From Spirosoma aureum (GTDB taxonomy: Bacteria; Bacteroidota; Bacteroidia; Cytophagales; Spirosomataceae): DNA of 64,000 bases. The notes below the pieces were generated by a model. The model ran no database searches, had not been told where the DNA came from, and was given only the letters and a program-made list of their open reading frames with translations. A program made the translations under genes and the position numbers. The stretch spans positions 7,171,001-7,235,000 of the forward strand of contig NZ_CP050063.1 in the NCBI RefSeq assembly GCF_011604685.1, read 5' to 3'. Positions 35,137-44,785 of the stretch are shown here, in pieces (within the stretch, counting starts at the first letter, position 1; every line of letters begins with the position of its first letter).

Positions 35137-36930
35137 TTATTTTTCGGGCGTAAAATTCGCACTCGTACAGGACGCTCCGGCCTCCGTAGTCAGGCAAATC
35201 TGCCCCGCCACAGCCCCCGTTGGAACAGTTACGACTAAAGACCTACCCGAAATTTTGAAGGTAGCGGGTAAAACACCGCCATTGAATTTTACGGCTGTCA
35301 CGTTCGCCAGATTCTGACCCGTAATGGTTATTTCTTCACCTGCTTTAGCCGTTTTGGGCGTAAAATCGGCAATAGTTGCCAGTCGAAGAACGGTAAATGT
35401 ATCCGTAAGTACAGACTCATTGGTTGCATTGAGCACTCGAATCGGGCCGGTCTGAGCATCCGATGGTACCAGAATCCATCGCTCCGTATCTTCATTCTTG
35501 CCCCCGTCAGCAGCCGGGGTTGTTGTACCGGTAAAGTAAAACTGAGCGTTCAGCAGGAAATTGCCCCGCACAACGACGCGTTCGCCGGAACGTGCCTTGG
35601 CCGGAATAAAGTCGGTAATAACCGCTTTTTGCACCACTATCAGCGGCTGACTGGTGGCAGTTCCGGCCCGGTTCGTGACCGTAACCACACCGCTAACCGC
35701 ATTGGCCGGTATGCTGACAATAATCTGCGAGCCTTCAATACTACTATTGATGGAAACGACCTGTCCACTAACCCGAACTTCTGTTGTCCTGTACAAATAC
35801 TGCCCGGTTATCGTAATGGGTTGCAGACGCAGCTGGCGGACTGGGGTTATCACCAGATTTGACGGAGCCACGTAAAAGAAGAATGGATCGGCTGCGGTAG
35901 CGTTCCCGCCAACACTGGTCACTGAAACCGTTACTTGCCCCGGCGATCCCAGATTCGGCACCGTTGCTTCAAGTTGCGTATCACTGATGACACGGAAGGG
36001 AACGGATGCGGTCCCAAACAATACGCTCGATACATCACGTAAATTAAGCCCGGTCAGTATAATTTTATCGCCTGTAATGCCGTCTCGTGCGCTCAGGTTA
36101 GCCACAGCTGGCTGCAACACAATTTGTAAGCTATCGGCGCTGGTAGCCACCAGCTTTTCAAATACCGTTACGGTAACTTTACCAGATGTGGCATTTGTTG
36201 GGATTACCGTACGGATTTCGGTGTCTTTAATACTTGTCTGATTGCGGTCGGTCGTTAATCCATTGATACGCACCAGACCATCCAGGAGGTTTTGCCCCTG
36301 AATAATAAGTTCAGAACCAGGTTTTGCTCTTTTCGTTGATATACTGGTGATTTGCGGTGTCCCGGCTACAATAAATCCAGTGAAGGTTTCTCCGCCTTTG
36401 GTCGTAACAACAATATTGAGTGGCCCATGTGGTATTTTTTCCGGCACGACCAGTGTCAGTTTGTTGGCCGTACTGTCTTTAACGATGGGCGGAGTCTGTT
36501 CGAACCGAAGTGACTGAATCTGGTTTAAATAGCTGCCGGTTATGACGACTTCTGTTCCCGGCAAACCGTTACTTGGCGTTATCGACGTGATCACAGGTGG
36601 TGGCTGCAACACATTGAGTGGCAGGGGGTCTGATGTGCCTTCGCTGGTTTGTACCCTGACCTGCGTAATACCCGGCGCTATCAGCGGCACCGTTACCCGA
36701 ATGCTTTGTTCCGATGAGCCCAGAATCTGACCAACAACCGCCGAACCGGCTCCCCCAAAGGTGACAACGGGTTCATCGCCGAACTGATAGCCTCCCAGCG
36801 TAATCTCCTGACCAACATAGGCTTCCTTGGGCAACAGTGTCGCTAGTTCTGGCGGGGCATTTTTGACACGGCAAGCCGATATCCCGAGTACTAAAAAAAG
36901 GAAAGCAAAAACAACGGAAACTAACTTCAT
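35137..36930 (-). CDS. Lipoprotein with seven IPT/TIG repeats
   Basis: A 597-residue lipoprotein (signal ending LGISAC). The mature part consists of seven IPT/TIG immunoglobulin-like domains of about 80 residues. Each begins with a P-x-I-x-x-I/F-x-P-x-x-(G/A)-x-x-G-x-x-(V/I)-x-(I/L)-x-G pattern, for example ITSITPSNGLPGTEVVITG and IADFTPKTAKAGEEITITG. Such proteins act as surface binding or spacer proteins; no ligand can be assigned. A weak promoter-like element (TAAAATTG on the minus strand near 36996) lies upstream. Confidence 0.85.
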   Translation of the reverse strand: MKLVSVVFAFLFLVLGISACRVKNAPPELATLLPKEAYVGQEITLGGYQFGDEPVVTFGGAGSAVVGQILGSSEQSIRVTVPLIAPGITQVRVQTSEGTSDPLPLNVLQPPPVITSITPSNGLPGTEVVITGSYLNQIQSLRFEQTPPIVKDSTANKLTLVVPEKIPHGPLNIVVTTKGGETFTGFIVAGTPQITSISTKRAKPGSELIIQGQNLLDGLVRINGLTTDRNQTSIKDTEIRTVIPTNATSGKVTVTVFEKLVATSADSLQIVLQPAVANLSARDGITGDKIILTGLNLRDVSSVLFGTASVPFRVISDTQLEATVPNLGSPGQVTVSVTSVGGNATAADPFFFYVAPSNLVITPVRQLRLQPITITGQYLYRTTEVRVSGQVVSINSSIEGSQIIVSIPANAVSGVVTVTNRAGTATSQPLIVVQKAVITDFIPAKARSGERVVVRGNFLLNAQFYFTGTTTPAADGGKNEDTERWILVPSDAQTGPIRVLNATNESVLTDTFTVLRLATIADFTPKTAKAGEEITITGQNLANVTAVKFNGGVLPATFKISGRSLVVTVPTGAVAGQICLTTEAGASCTSANFTPEK

Positions 36931-37054
36931 AACTGGCAGAGGGCTCTTTCGCCCGGAGCAAACATTCGTTGCGGTGTAGTAAAAGTAGCCAATTTTAGTG
37001 TCTAAAAACCATTTCTCGCGAAAGCCTGTTAGGAATAGTGTACAGCAAATACGC

Positions 37055-37062
37055 TAGCTTTG
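37055..37062 (+). promoter_or_regulatory. -7 box of a candidate Bacteroidota promoter
   Basis: TAGCTTTG matches TAnnTTTG exactly. A TTAG at 37029-37032 could be a poor -33 box with a 22-base spacer. It would start transcription about 65 bases before the MoxR-type gene. Confidence 0.4.
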
Positions 37063-37132
37063 GCAAGCTGAAAACTCATAAATCGCTAATCCATCGTTAG
37101 TTGTACAGTATCCGTTATCTATAAAAACGCGA

Positions 37133-38671
37133 ATGAACTACCGCAGCCTGAAGTCATCAAATTTATTAAAAATTACTACACTCGGCGAACTGAAAGCCGC
37201 AGGGTATATTCCCCGACCTATTAAACAGGAATTACGAGAAAATCTGATCGAACGGATACGGGATAAAGAAGTGGTTTTCCCTGGTATCTGGGGTTATGAA
37301 GATACCGTCATTCCGGATGTGGAACGCGCTATTTTGTCCATGCACCACATAAACCTACTGGGGTTGCGCGGGCAGGCCAAAACCCGGATCGCCCGGCTGA
37401 TGGTCAATCTCTTAGATGAGTATATTCCGGTGGTTGCCGGGTCTGAACTCAACGACGATCCGCTCCAGCCCCTATCTCGTTTTGCCCTGGACCTCATTGC
37501 CGAAAAAGGTGATCAGGCACCCGTGGCCTGGATGCATCGGAATGGTCGATACACCGAAAAACTCGCTACGCCCGACGTGTCGGTGGCCGACCTTATTGGG
37601 GATGTAGATCCGATCAAGGCTGCGACGCTAAAATTACCATACTCGGACGAACGCACCATTCACTTTGGTCTGATTCCCCGCTCCCATCGCTGCATTTTCG
37701 TCATTAACGAATTACCTGATCTTCAGGCCCGTATTCAGGTATCGCTCTTTAATATTTTGCAGGAAGGCGATATCCAGATTCGGGGCTTCAAGCTTCGTTT
37801 GCCGCTCGATATTCAATTCGTCTTTACGGCCAATCCGGAAGATTATACCAATCGGGGTAGCATCGTAACACCCTTGAAAGATCGGATTGATTCGCAGATT
37901 GTGACACACTATCCGAAATCGATTGAAATCGGGAAAAAAATCACAATGCAGGAAGCCGTCGTTAAGACCGAGCAGAAGGGAATGGTGAAAACCAACGATC
38001 TCATTGCCGACCTTATCGAACAGATAGCACTCGAAGCCCGCGAAAGCGAATATGTTGATTCGAAGAGTGGCGTATCGGCCCGGATGACCATTTCGGCCTA
38101 CGAAAATCTCCTGTCTTCGGCCGAACGGCGGGCATTGCTGAACGGCGAAAAAGACACCCACGTCCGCATTGCGGATCTGTATGGGGTTATACCCGCCATT
38201 TGTGGTAAAGTTGAGCTGGTTTACGAAGGCGAAGTGGAAGGTCCGGTTATTGTGGCTCAGAATTTGATTGGCAAAGCGGTCCGGAATCAGTTTTTGCAAT
38301 ATTTCCCGAATCCGGAAAAAGCCAAGAAAGACAAACGCGGCAATCCATACAAGAAGATCACCGATTGGTTTGGCGACGGAAACATCATGGAAATTCTGAG
38401 CGATCTAACCAATCGTGACTACGAAGCCCGACTGCGCACCATTGACGGCCTGGATGATGTAGTCGATCTGTTCCACGCGCGACTCAGTAAGCCTGAAAAA
38501 TTATTCATGATGGAATTCGCGCTTCATGGTCTGGCTGAACATTCACTGATCGGCAAAAAAGCGCTTGATACAGGTCAGCAATTTAAAGATCTGTTAGGTT
38601 CCATGTTCAACCCCGGCAGTAATTTTGGGGGAGAGGATGAAGACGAGGAAGACGACGACAGCCGGTATTAA
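37133..38671 (+). CDS. MoxR/Mg-chelatase-type AAA+ ATPase
   Basis: A 512-residue AAA+ protein of the magnesium chelatase subunit I/MoxR kind. Walker A is GLRGQAKTR, Walker B is CIFVINELPDL, and sensor 1 is FVFTANPEDY followed by an arginine-finger-containing LKDRIDSQIV segment. A helical lid domain follows, ending in a very acidic tail (GGEDEDEEDDDS). MoxR-type ATPases work with von Willebrand factor A proteins to remodel or insert metal into target proteins; no VWA gene is in the window. Monocistronic, with its own terminator. Confidence 0.88.
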   Translation: MNYRSLKSSNLLKITTLGELKAAGYIPRPIKQELRENLIERIRDKEVVFPGIWGYEDTVIPDVERAILSMHHINLLGLRGQAKTRIARLMVNLLDEYIPVVAGSELNDDPLQPLSRFALDLIAEKGDQAPVAWMHRNGRYTEKLATPDVSVADLIGDVDPIKAATLKLPYSDERTIHFGLIPRSHRCIFVINELPDLQARIQVSLFNILQEGDIQIRGFKLRLPLDIQFVFTANPEDYTNRGSIVTPLKDRIDSQIVTHYPKSIEIGKKITMQEAVVKTEQKGMVKTNDLIADLIEQIALEARESEYVDSKSGVSARMTISAYENLLSSAERRALLNGEKDTHVRIADLYGVIPAICGKVELVYEGEVEGPVIVAQNLIGKAVRNQFLQYFPNPEKAKKDKRGNPYKKITDWFGDGNIMEILSDLTNRDYEARLRTIDGLDDVVDLFHARLSKPEKLFMMEFALHGLAEHSLIGKKALDTGQQFKDLLGSMFNPGSNFGGEDEDEEDDDSRY

Positions 38672-38680
38672 CTTGTAAGC

Positions 38681-38736
38681 AATAGGCATTCTACAGTAGG
38701 CAGTTAACCAAATCTGCCCACTGTAGAATGCCTATT
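38681..38736. terminator. Bidirectional hairpin between convergent genes
   Basis: Arms of 17 bases (38681-38697 and 38720-38736) with an inner GGCAG/CTGCC stem (38699-38703 and 38714-38718). It overlaps the stop of the minus-strand T9SS-type gene. Confidence 0.85.
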
Positions 38737-41101
38737 TGTCTCTAAGTAGTAGAATACTTCCTTCCTTTTGTGGCTTGCCGGAGCCCGTCTGTAACCTGTA
38801 GGAATAAACGCCTATGGGCAACTCATGGCCATTTAGCGTACCGTCGAAGGGGGTTGGATAACCTTTGGCGGATTGATAAATCACCTCGCCCCACCGGTTA
38901 AAAATGGTAATGACTGCATCAGGAAAAGCTTCGATGCCAGGCAGTGCCAGTACATCGTTCATACCATCGCCGTTGGGTGTAAAGGCATCGGGCACCCAGA
39001 TCTGATCAATGATCTTAATTCGGACGGAATCTTCGCTAGCGCATCCTAAACTGTCTGATACCTTAACGATGTAGGTAATATCATTCAGGACCGATAGGGC
39101 TAATGGGGTCGCAATCGACGGATTATCCAGATACGTAGTTGGCGTCCATTGAAAAAAAACGGCGTTAGTGCTGATTGAAGGTGTCAGCAGAATCGTATTC
39201 CCCTTATTCGTGATGATGCTATCGGGCAATTCAATACTGGGCGATTTCCCGACAACAACAGTTCGGGTAACGACCGCATCGGCGCATTCGGGCGATGGCT
39301 TGATTGCATACGACAGACGGTGATTACCAATTCCGGCGAGTCGTGGATCGAATTCATTTCCGACAACACCATCGCCGGAAAACGTTCCGCCTGGTGGGCT
39401 GGCGTTCAGAGTGATTATTGTCGCATTGGCTTCACAAATGGCAGGTATCGAATCAAATAGAACGTTCAGCGGAGGAATGGCCTCCACAAGAAATGGTTCT
39501 GAAACGTGCGAACAGCCACTATCGTCCGTAATCCTGACAACGTAACTTCCCGACGTTCTCGCCTGATACTGCGCACCCGTTGCGCCCTGAATCGGCTGAC
39601 CGTCTCGTTGCCATGTGTAACTTTTCCCCTTACTACTCTCCAATAGCAGTGAATCTTCCGGGCATAATCGAGGTGAGCCGCTGACCGATCGAATGGAAGC
39701 GGGTAGGGCTGGCAAGCGTGCAAGTGAGAGCGTATCGGTCCTGAAAACGCAACCAAAAGCGGTATCCGTTAATACTGCCCAATACGTTCCTTCCTGGCTA
39801 ACTCGCGCGGTGTCGGCAGTTTGCTGCGTCAACGGTTGTCCATTCTGATACCATTGATAGCGCACAGCCAGGTTTGCCGACGCCTGAAGCCGCACAGAAC
39901 CATCTACTGCGCAGAGCGATCCGCTTGCCTTTATTGAGCTGGTTAGCGTGGCGGTTTTGACCGTGATATTCGTTGACGTTCCGGGTTTTAAACACTCGTT
40001 TTTCGAGTAAACGACAACATTATAACTACCAGGCTCATAGATCGTTAGTGAGGGTTTGTTAGCCGCCTGGATGCTGCTGCCATTCCGATACCACTGGTAG
40101 TTCCAGTTCGAATCAACTGTTGTTTGAAGAACAAGTGACCCTCCCTGACAGATCGTTGCTTCCGGTGCTGTCGATGGTTGATTCTCAGCTTTTACAACTG
40201 GACTTGGTATAGTTTCGGATGCACAATCGATCACTAAGAACTGAAAATCACGTCTGACTTCACCGAGCTTCTTGCCATTTCGGTATTTCTCGACTTTAAC
40301 CCCAAACACAAATAAGCCTGCTTGCGTAGCGGTTACTGATAATTCGCCCGTTTTTGGATTAATAGCAAGGGGAGGTGAGCCATGAATGGCATTGGTAGGC
40401 CCATAGCCCGGCACCCAGGCAACGCCCGGATAAGGGCCGGGTGAAATAGCCTGCGTATAAATTTTCTGGTCGAGGGGTGTAACGAGTGAGTAGAGCAATT
40501 GATCGCCATCGGGATCGGTTGCGCCAAAGGGAAATCGGAATGGCTCACCGATACAGATGTACTCTCCGGTCATGGGTGGGAAATGGGGCGATGAATACTT
40601 AATCGGCTTGCCACTCTGTTGCAACGGAGGAAATTCCAGGTAATAGGTGAATCCCGTATCGTATGATTTTTTAATGTTGTTGATGCTAACGTTTCGGTTC
40701 CGCCCCTGATATGAGATATAATAACCCTGACTGTCACTATATTCGGAAGGATCGAGTTGAATTTCCGCTTCAAAATTTACCGTAATAAAATTGAGATTTC
40801 GGAGTTTGGCGCAAAACTCATTACTAAACACGATCGGTTCGCCTGGCCCGGTTCGTTTCGCGTAAAAAGCGAACAACATGACATTGTCTCTTTTCCTGAA
40901 TACGCCTAATCCGCCACCTGCCTGGGCATCAGCGCGTGGCCCGGCTTCAAAGTAATTTGTCAGGACAATCCGATAATGGCCGGGGATATCACCAATCGCC
41001 TGCATTTCCAGTTGCCCTCCTACCTGATGGGCACCCAGTACTTGCAGGGATGTTCCCATCAGGACTAGCCATAGTATGACCCGAAAAATAGATAGACACA
41101 T
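38732..41101 (-). CDS. Large secreted protein with type IX secretion type B C-terminal domain (paralogue B)
   Basis: A 789-residue protein colinear with the protein at 17390-19777: the same N-terminal HQVGGQLEM-AIGDIPGHYR block, the central Ig/PKD-like repeats (YQWYRNGSSIQA, YQWYQNGQPLTQ, YTWQRDGQPIQG), and a CHU_C sorting domain (DAFTPNGDGMNDVLALPG, IFNRWGEVIY). A signal peptide (ILWLVLMGTSLQVLGA) precedes. Probably exported through the type IX system. Two copies 20 kb apart on opposite strands suggest a duplicated family. No partner genes adjacent. Confidence 0.88.
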   Translation of the reverse strand: MCLSIFRVILWLVLMGTSLQVLGAHQVGGQLEMQAIGDIPGHYRIVLTNYFEAGPRADAQAGGGLGVFRKRDNVMLFAFYAKRTGPGEPIVFSNEFCAKLRNLNFITVNFEAEIQLDPSEYSDSQGYYISYQGRNRNVSINNIKKSYDTGFTYYLEFPPLQQSGKPIKYSSPHFPPMTGEYICIGEPFRFPFGATDPDGDQLLYSLVTPLDQKIYTQAISPGPYPGVAWVPGYGPTNAIHGSPPLAINPKTGELSVTATQAGLFVFGVKVEKYRNGKKLGEVRRDFQFLVIDCASETIPSPVVKAENQPSTAPEATICQGGSLVLQTTVDSNWNYQWYRNGSSIQAANKPSLTIYEPGSYNVVVYSKNECLKPGTSTNITVKTATLTSSIKASGSLCAVDGSVRLQASANLAVRYQWYQNGQPLTQQTADTARVSQEGTYWAVLTDTAFGCVFRTDTLSLARLPALPASIRSVSGSPRLCPEDSLLLESSKGKSYTWQRDGQPIQGATGAQYQARTSGSYVVRITDDSGCSHVSEPFLVEAIPPLNVLFDSIPAICEANATIITLNASPPGGTFSGDGVVGNEFDPRLAGIGNHRLSYAIKPSPECADAVVTRTVVVGKSPSIELPDSIITNKGNTILLTPSISTNAVFFQWTPTTYLDNPSIATPLALSVLNDITYIVKVSDSLGCASEDSVRIKIIDQIWVPDAFTPNGDGMNDVLALPGIEAFPDAVITIFNRWGEVIYQSAKGYPTPFDGTLNGHELPIGVYSYRLQTGSGKPQKEGSILLLRDK

Positions 41102-41425
41102 AAACTAGTCGTTCCAGATTTTCTGTCCAGTCACTCATTGCCATACAGGTGTGTTTTTAAGCGGATTCGTCTCTAAAGACTTCCCACTTCTCAGACCGCT
41201 AAATAGGGCCTTATTAGTCAGAAATCATAGAAATTTTGTTACCGATTTACCAAAATTTCTCATTAATATTTAATTTTATTTATGTTTATTGATTTATTAT
41301 AACTATTTTAATCAGTAAAAATAAGGACGTCTCCTATAGCCAGATTGCGTTAACTTGTCAACTGCTACGATCCTGCCATAGAAGTAACAGGCTTCTGAAC
41401 TAATCCGTCCAGTTTCCAACACGAA
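41102..41425. other. AT-rich intergenic region
   Basis: No gene seen. The stretch 41220-41330 is very AT-rich. No full TAnnTTTG box on either strand that I could find for the paralogue B gene. Confidence 0.4.
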
Positions 41426-41470
41426 AACTCCCTGGAGCCGGAAAGTGATAATTTCCGGCTCCAGGGAGTT
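41426..41470 (-). terminator. Strong terminator closing the 21-kb RiPP/acyl operon
   Basis: Perfect 19-base arms (41426-41444 and 41452-41470) with a 7-base loop, followed on the minus strand by a T-rich tract. It lies 62 bases after the last gene of the minus-strand train. Confidence 0.9.
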
Positions 41471-41532
41471 TGGGCAATTTAGAAATTGTATACGTTTTTA
41501 CCGGCGAATCCGCCGTTCAATGACTCGTCAAA

Positions 41533-42567
41533 TTAGTCTGCAACAATTTCCAGCACGAGTTTGCCCGTATTTTGCCCGCCGAACAACTGGCCCAGGAGCG
41601 TGACAAATGTATCGACCGGCCCCGAAACCAGATGAACATCGGATCGAATTGATCCTTCTCGAATCCAGTCCGCTATTTCGGCACGTGCCTCCGCAAACTC
41701 ATCGTAAAAATCGATGCCGACAAAGCCCTCCATACGCGCACGGGTCGAGATGAGGGTCAGATAATTGGCTGGCCCACGCATAAACTGCATGTTATTGTAC
41801 TGCGAAACGGCCCCCGACAAAATCACCCGGCCTCCTCTGGCCATCAGTGGCAATGCTCCATTAAGCACGTCACCGCCAACATTGTCGAAGAATACGTGAA
41901 CGCCGTCGGGACAAAGGGCCGCTAATTCGTCGCGCCAGGTCGGCGATTTATACGACAGGCAGGTATCGAACCCAAACTCCTTTTCAACAATCCGGCATTT
42001 TTCCGGGCTACTGGTAATTCCCACAACGAAGCACCCCTGCCGTTTGGCAATCTGTCCGGCCAGGCTTCCCACACCACCCGCAGCGGCCGAAATCAGGACC
42101 GTTTCTCCAGCCCGGATCTTGCCCACCCGTAACAGTCCGAAGTAGGCAGTCATACCTGGAAGTCCTAAGGCACCAAGGTAGGCTGGCAATGGAGCCACGG
42201 CCGGATCGACCCGATACGGTTTATTTCCGTAATCGGGTTTCTTGAGGTGTTCTTCAGTGAGCAGGGCATAGTCCTGAATGCCGAGATTCGTATAGAGGTA
42301 ATCGCCAATTTTGTAGTCAGGGTGGCGCGATTCCACGACCATACCCGTTCCCAATGCCCGCATTACGGCCCCAACGGGTACGGGATTTATGTAAGATCGG
42401 CCTCCGGCCATCCAGCTTCGCATGGCCGGATCAATGGATACGTACCGATTCTGAACTCGTATTTCATGGACGCCAAGTGGCTGAAAAGGCTGCGTTTCTA
42501 CCGAGAAATCAGTTGCTTTAGGCAAACCAAGCGGCCGGTTGATGAGTCGAACTTGCGTGTTTTGCAT
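41533..42567 (-). CDS. NADPH-dependent medium-chain reductase (alkenal/prostaglandin reductase type)
   Basis: A 344-residue zinc-free MDR enzyme. Blocks: RYVSIDPAMRSWMAGGRSYINPVPVG near the N-terminus is split by Met and Gly residues typical of the leukotriene B4 dehydrogenase / CurA group; LGLPGMTAYFGL; and the dinucleotide motif SAAAGGVGSLAGQIAK. Enzymes of this group reduce carbon-carbon double bonds conjugated to a carbonyl with NADPH. It is separated from the TonB-receptor gene upstream by only 15 bases and is the last gene before the terminator at 41426-41470. It may therefore act on the unsaturated acyl chain of the cluster, an inference; general alkenal detoxification is the alternative. 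Confidence 0.88.
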   Translation of the reverse strand: MQNTQVRLINRPLGLPKATDFSVETQPFQPLGVHEIRVQNRYVSIDPAMRSWMAGGRSYINPVPVGAVMRALGTGMVVESRHPDYKIGDYLYTNLGIQDYALLTEEHLKKPDYGNKPYRVDPAVAPLPAYLGALGLPGMTAYFGLLRVGKIRAGETVLISAAAGGVGSLAGQIAKRQGCFVVGITSSPEKCRIVEKEFGFDTCLSYKSPTWRDELAALCPDGVHVFFDNVGGDVLNGALPLMARGGRVILSGAVSQYNNMQFMRGPANYLTLISTRARMEGFVGIDFYDEFAEARAEIADWIREGSIRSDVHLVSGPVDTFVTLLGQLFGGQNTGKLVLEIVAD

Positions 42568-42582
42568 AATTATATACCGTAA

Positions 42583-44781
42583 TTAATTCTGTAACAGATC
42601 GTTAAGAGTTTTACTGCGCTTATCAATTCCCCAGTTTATAAACAGACCCAGGTAATAGAAGCGATTGGCCAGCGGCATCGAAGCTTCCCTGTTTGTGAGA
42701 GAGCTGTATTGATAACCGAATATCTGCTGATTACCGAGCAAGTTGTTGGCCGAAAAAGCAAGCGTTGAATTAGCCTTACCGATGCGGGTCAAATAAGCCA
42801 CCGTGGCACCTACGTTATGATAGGCCGGTGTATGATCGGTCATAAACTGGTCGTTTTTCCGGTTGGGGTTATAATAGGGCCGTCCTGATGCAAAGGTGTA
42901 GGTCAGGCCGATGTTGAGCGGTATCGACGGAATCAGCACATTGACAACGGTAGCCAGCGTGTGCGTAGCCGCAAAACTGGGCTGCACCAGCATCGGATAG
43001 TCGAGATATTGCCGTTTTGTATCCAGGTATGAGTACGATACCCAGTAGTTTACATTAGGAAGACGATTTTCCTCTTTCCAGAGTACCTCAAACCCACGTG
43101 CATAACCTTTGCCGGTCGAACTGGTATCAGGGCTTGTCCGAAGCAGCCGGTTGTATGTTTTTTGATACAACTCCACCCGAAGCAGCTGATTGGTCCGTAC
43201 CATCTGATAACTCGCGATGTAGTGGGTGGCTTCCTGAAAACGCAGCGAGTTGCGGTTCGTATTGCTGATCAGGTAATCGTAGGTCGGTTGCTGGTAAAAT
43301 TGTCCATAGCTAAGGGTTAACTTATGAACCTTTCCCGGCGCATAGGTCAGCGACATACGCGGTGCTACGGCCAGCCGACTGATTGCCGATGCCCCCTCGG
43401 CCCGAAGCCCCAACCGGGTACTCAGCGTCCGGCTCAGCGACACGTTACTTTCAGCAAAAACAGCTCCATATTGTTCGTTCAGATGCTGAACAGGCGCAAT
43501 TAGATGCTGTTGAGCCAGTTGCATGTCGGTTCCGGTCATGACATGGTCCATACCCAGGTACAGATCCGATCCTTTCCCGATCGACCGCCGAAAGACAACC
43601 CGCGTATTATAAACCTGCTGGGCAACCTGGCGCGACCGACGCAGCGATACCTGTCCATCGATCATTGGCAAAGAGTCAATTGATGCCGTGTTATTAGACA
43701 AACTGGCGCCAAATCCGGCATTCATCGTCCATTCCTTACCCACGCTGCCTGCATACGAAACACTCACAAATCCATTGCTACTCACCAACCCATACTGAGC
43801 GGTTCGGCCGGTGGTATTCTGCAAAAACTGGACGTTATTGCGGCCAACCGTTCCAAGAATTTTCAGCACCCCTTTATCGCCAGCCCGGTATTTGAGGTGA
43901 AACAGGCCGTCGAGGTATTCCGGGCCACCGGTAAATGTGCGACGCTGCGGAACAACGCGATAGTAGGGACTCATGTTCGTGTAGGTGATCGAACCACCTG
44001 CCGACAGCCGTTCAGGACGGATAACGCGGTTCATTTCGAACATTGCACCCGTTGTGCTGATGTTGCCACCTATCGACGAACGGTCGGCCACATCGTTGGT
44101 TTCCAGAATCAAAGCCGACGACAATGCCTGACCATACAGGGCCGAATAACCACCACTACTGAAGAAATTTCCCGAAAATAGCTCTGGCGCAAACCGGCCT
44201 CGCTGCGACACACCAGGGCTACCGTTGTAGAAAAAATTATTGGCCAGCAGCCCATCCACATACACCTTTGTTTCATCGCTAGTGCCGCCCCTGACAAACA
44301 ACCCGGTAGCATCCGAAGTGGCCTGTACACCGGGCATTGTCCGAATGCCATTTGCAATATCGGCATTGCTGCCCCCCATGGCCCGAACCTCCAGCGCTTT
44401 CAGGCTGGGCAATCCGCCCCGGCCCAGAAAATCAGTTTTCCGGGTTTTAACGGTGACACCATCCAGATTGATCGACTCTTCATTGAGCACGAACTTCAGC
44501 GTTATCTGCCGTGTCGTATCGCTGATGGTAACCGTCATCGGCAGATGAGCATAACCCAACATCTGCGCCACCACCTGAACGGTTCCCCGTCCATCGGTCG
44601 TGAACGAAAAGGAGCCATCGGCGTCGGTGGTGGCCCCGGCATACGAATTCAATATCCCAATATTAGCACTGGCTAGTGGCTTCATCTGTGCATTGAACAC
44701 CTTACCCTGCACAACAACCTGACTCCAGGCAGGGCTACTCAGAAGCAGCCCTAAAATGAATGTCTGTAGACGTGTTTTCAT
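42583..44781 (-). CDS. TonB-dependent receptor with carboxypeptidase-like N-terminal domain (1)
   Basis: A 732-residue outer-membrane receptor. Signal peptide (FILGLLLSSPAWSQ), a carboxypeptidase-regulatory-like domain (VVQGKVFNAQMKPLASANIGIL), a plug domain (IRTMPGVQATSDATGLFVRGG) and a 22-strand barrel region ending NRFYYLGLFINWGI. No SusD partner follows, so it is not a glycan-uptake pair. It starts 4 bases after the arginase stop and belongs to the RiPP/acyl operon. It may take up or position the final product, or a metal complex of it; the ligand is unknown. Confidence 0.9.
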   Translation of the reverse strand: MKTRLQTFILGLLLSSPAWSQVVVQGKVFNAQMKPLASANIGILNSYAGATTDADGSFSFTTDGRGTVQVVAQMLGYAHLPMTVTISDTTRQITLKFVLNEESINLDGVTVKTRKTDFLGRGGLPSLKALEVRAMGGSNADIANGIRTMPGVQATSDATGLFVRGGTSDETKVYVDGLLANNFFYNGSPGVSQRGRFAPELFSGNFFSSGGYSALYGQALSSALILETNDVADRSSIGGNISTTGAMFEMNRVIRPERLSAGGSITYTNMSPYYRVVPQRRTFTGGPEYLDGLFHLKYRAGDKGVLKILGTVGRNNVQFLQNTTGRTAQYGLVSSNGFVSVSYAGSVGKEWTMNAGFGASLSNNTASIDSLPMIDGQVSLRRSRQVAQQVYNTRVVFRRSIGKGSDLYLGMDHVMTGTDMQLAQQHLIAPVQHLNEQYGAVFAESNVSLSRTLSTRLGLRAEGASAISRLAVAPRMSLTYAPGKVHKLTLSYGQFYQQPTYDYLISNTNRNSLRFQEATHYIASYQMVRTNQLLRVELYQKTYNRLLRTSPDTSSTGKGYARGFEVLWKEENRLPNVNYWVSYSYLDTKRQYLDYPMLVQPSFAATHTLATVVNVLIPSIPLNIGLTYTFASGRPYYNPNRKNDQFMTDHTPAYHNVGATVAYLTRIGKANSTLAFSANNLLGNQQIFGYQYSSLTNREASMPLANRFYYLGLFINWGIDKRSKTLNDLLQN

Positions 44782-44785
44782 GTCT

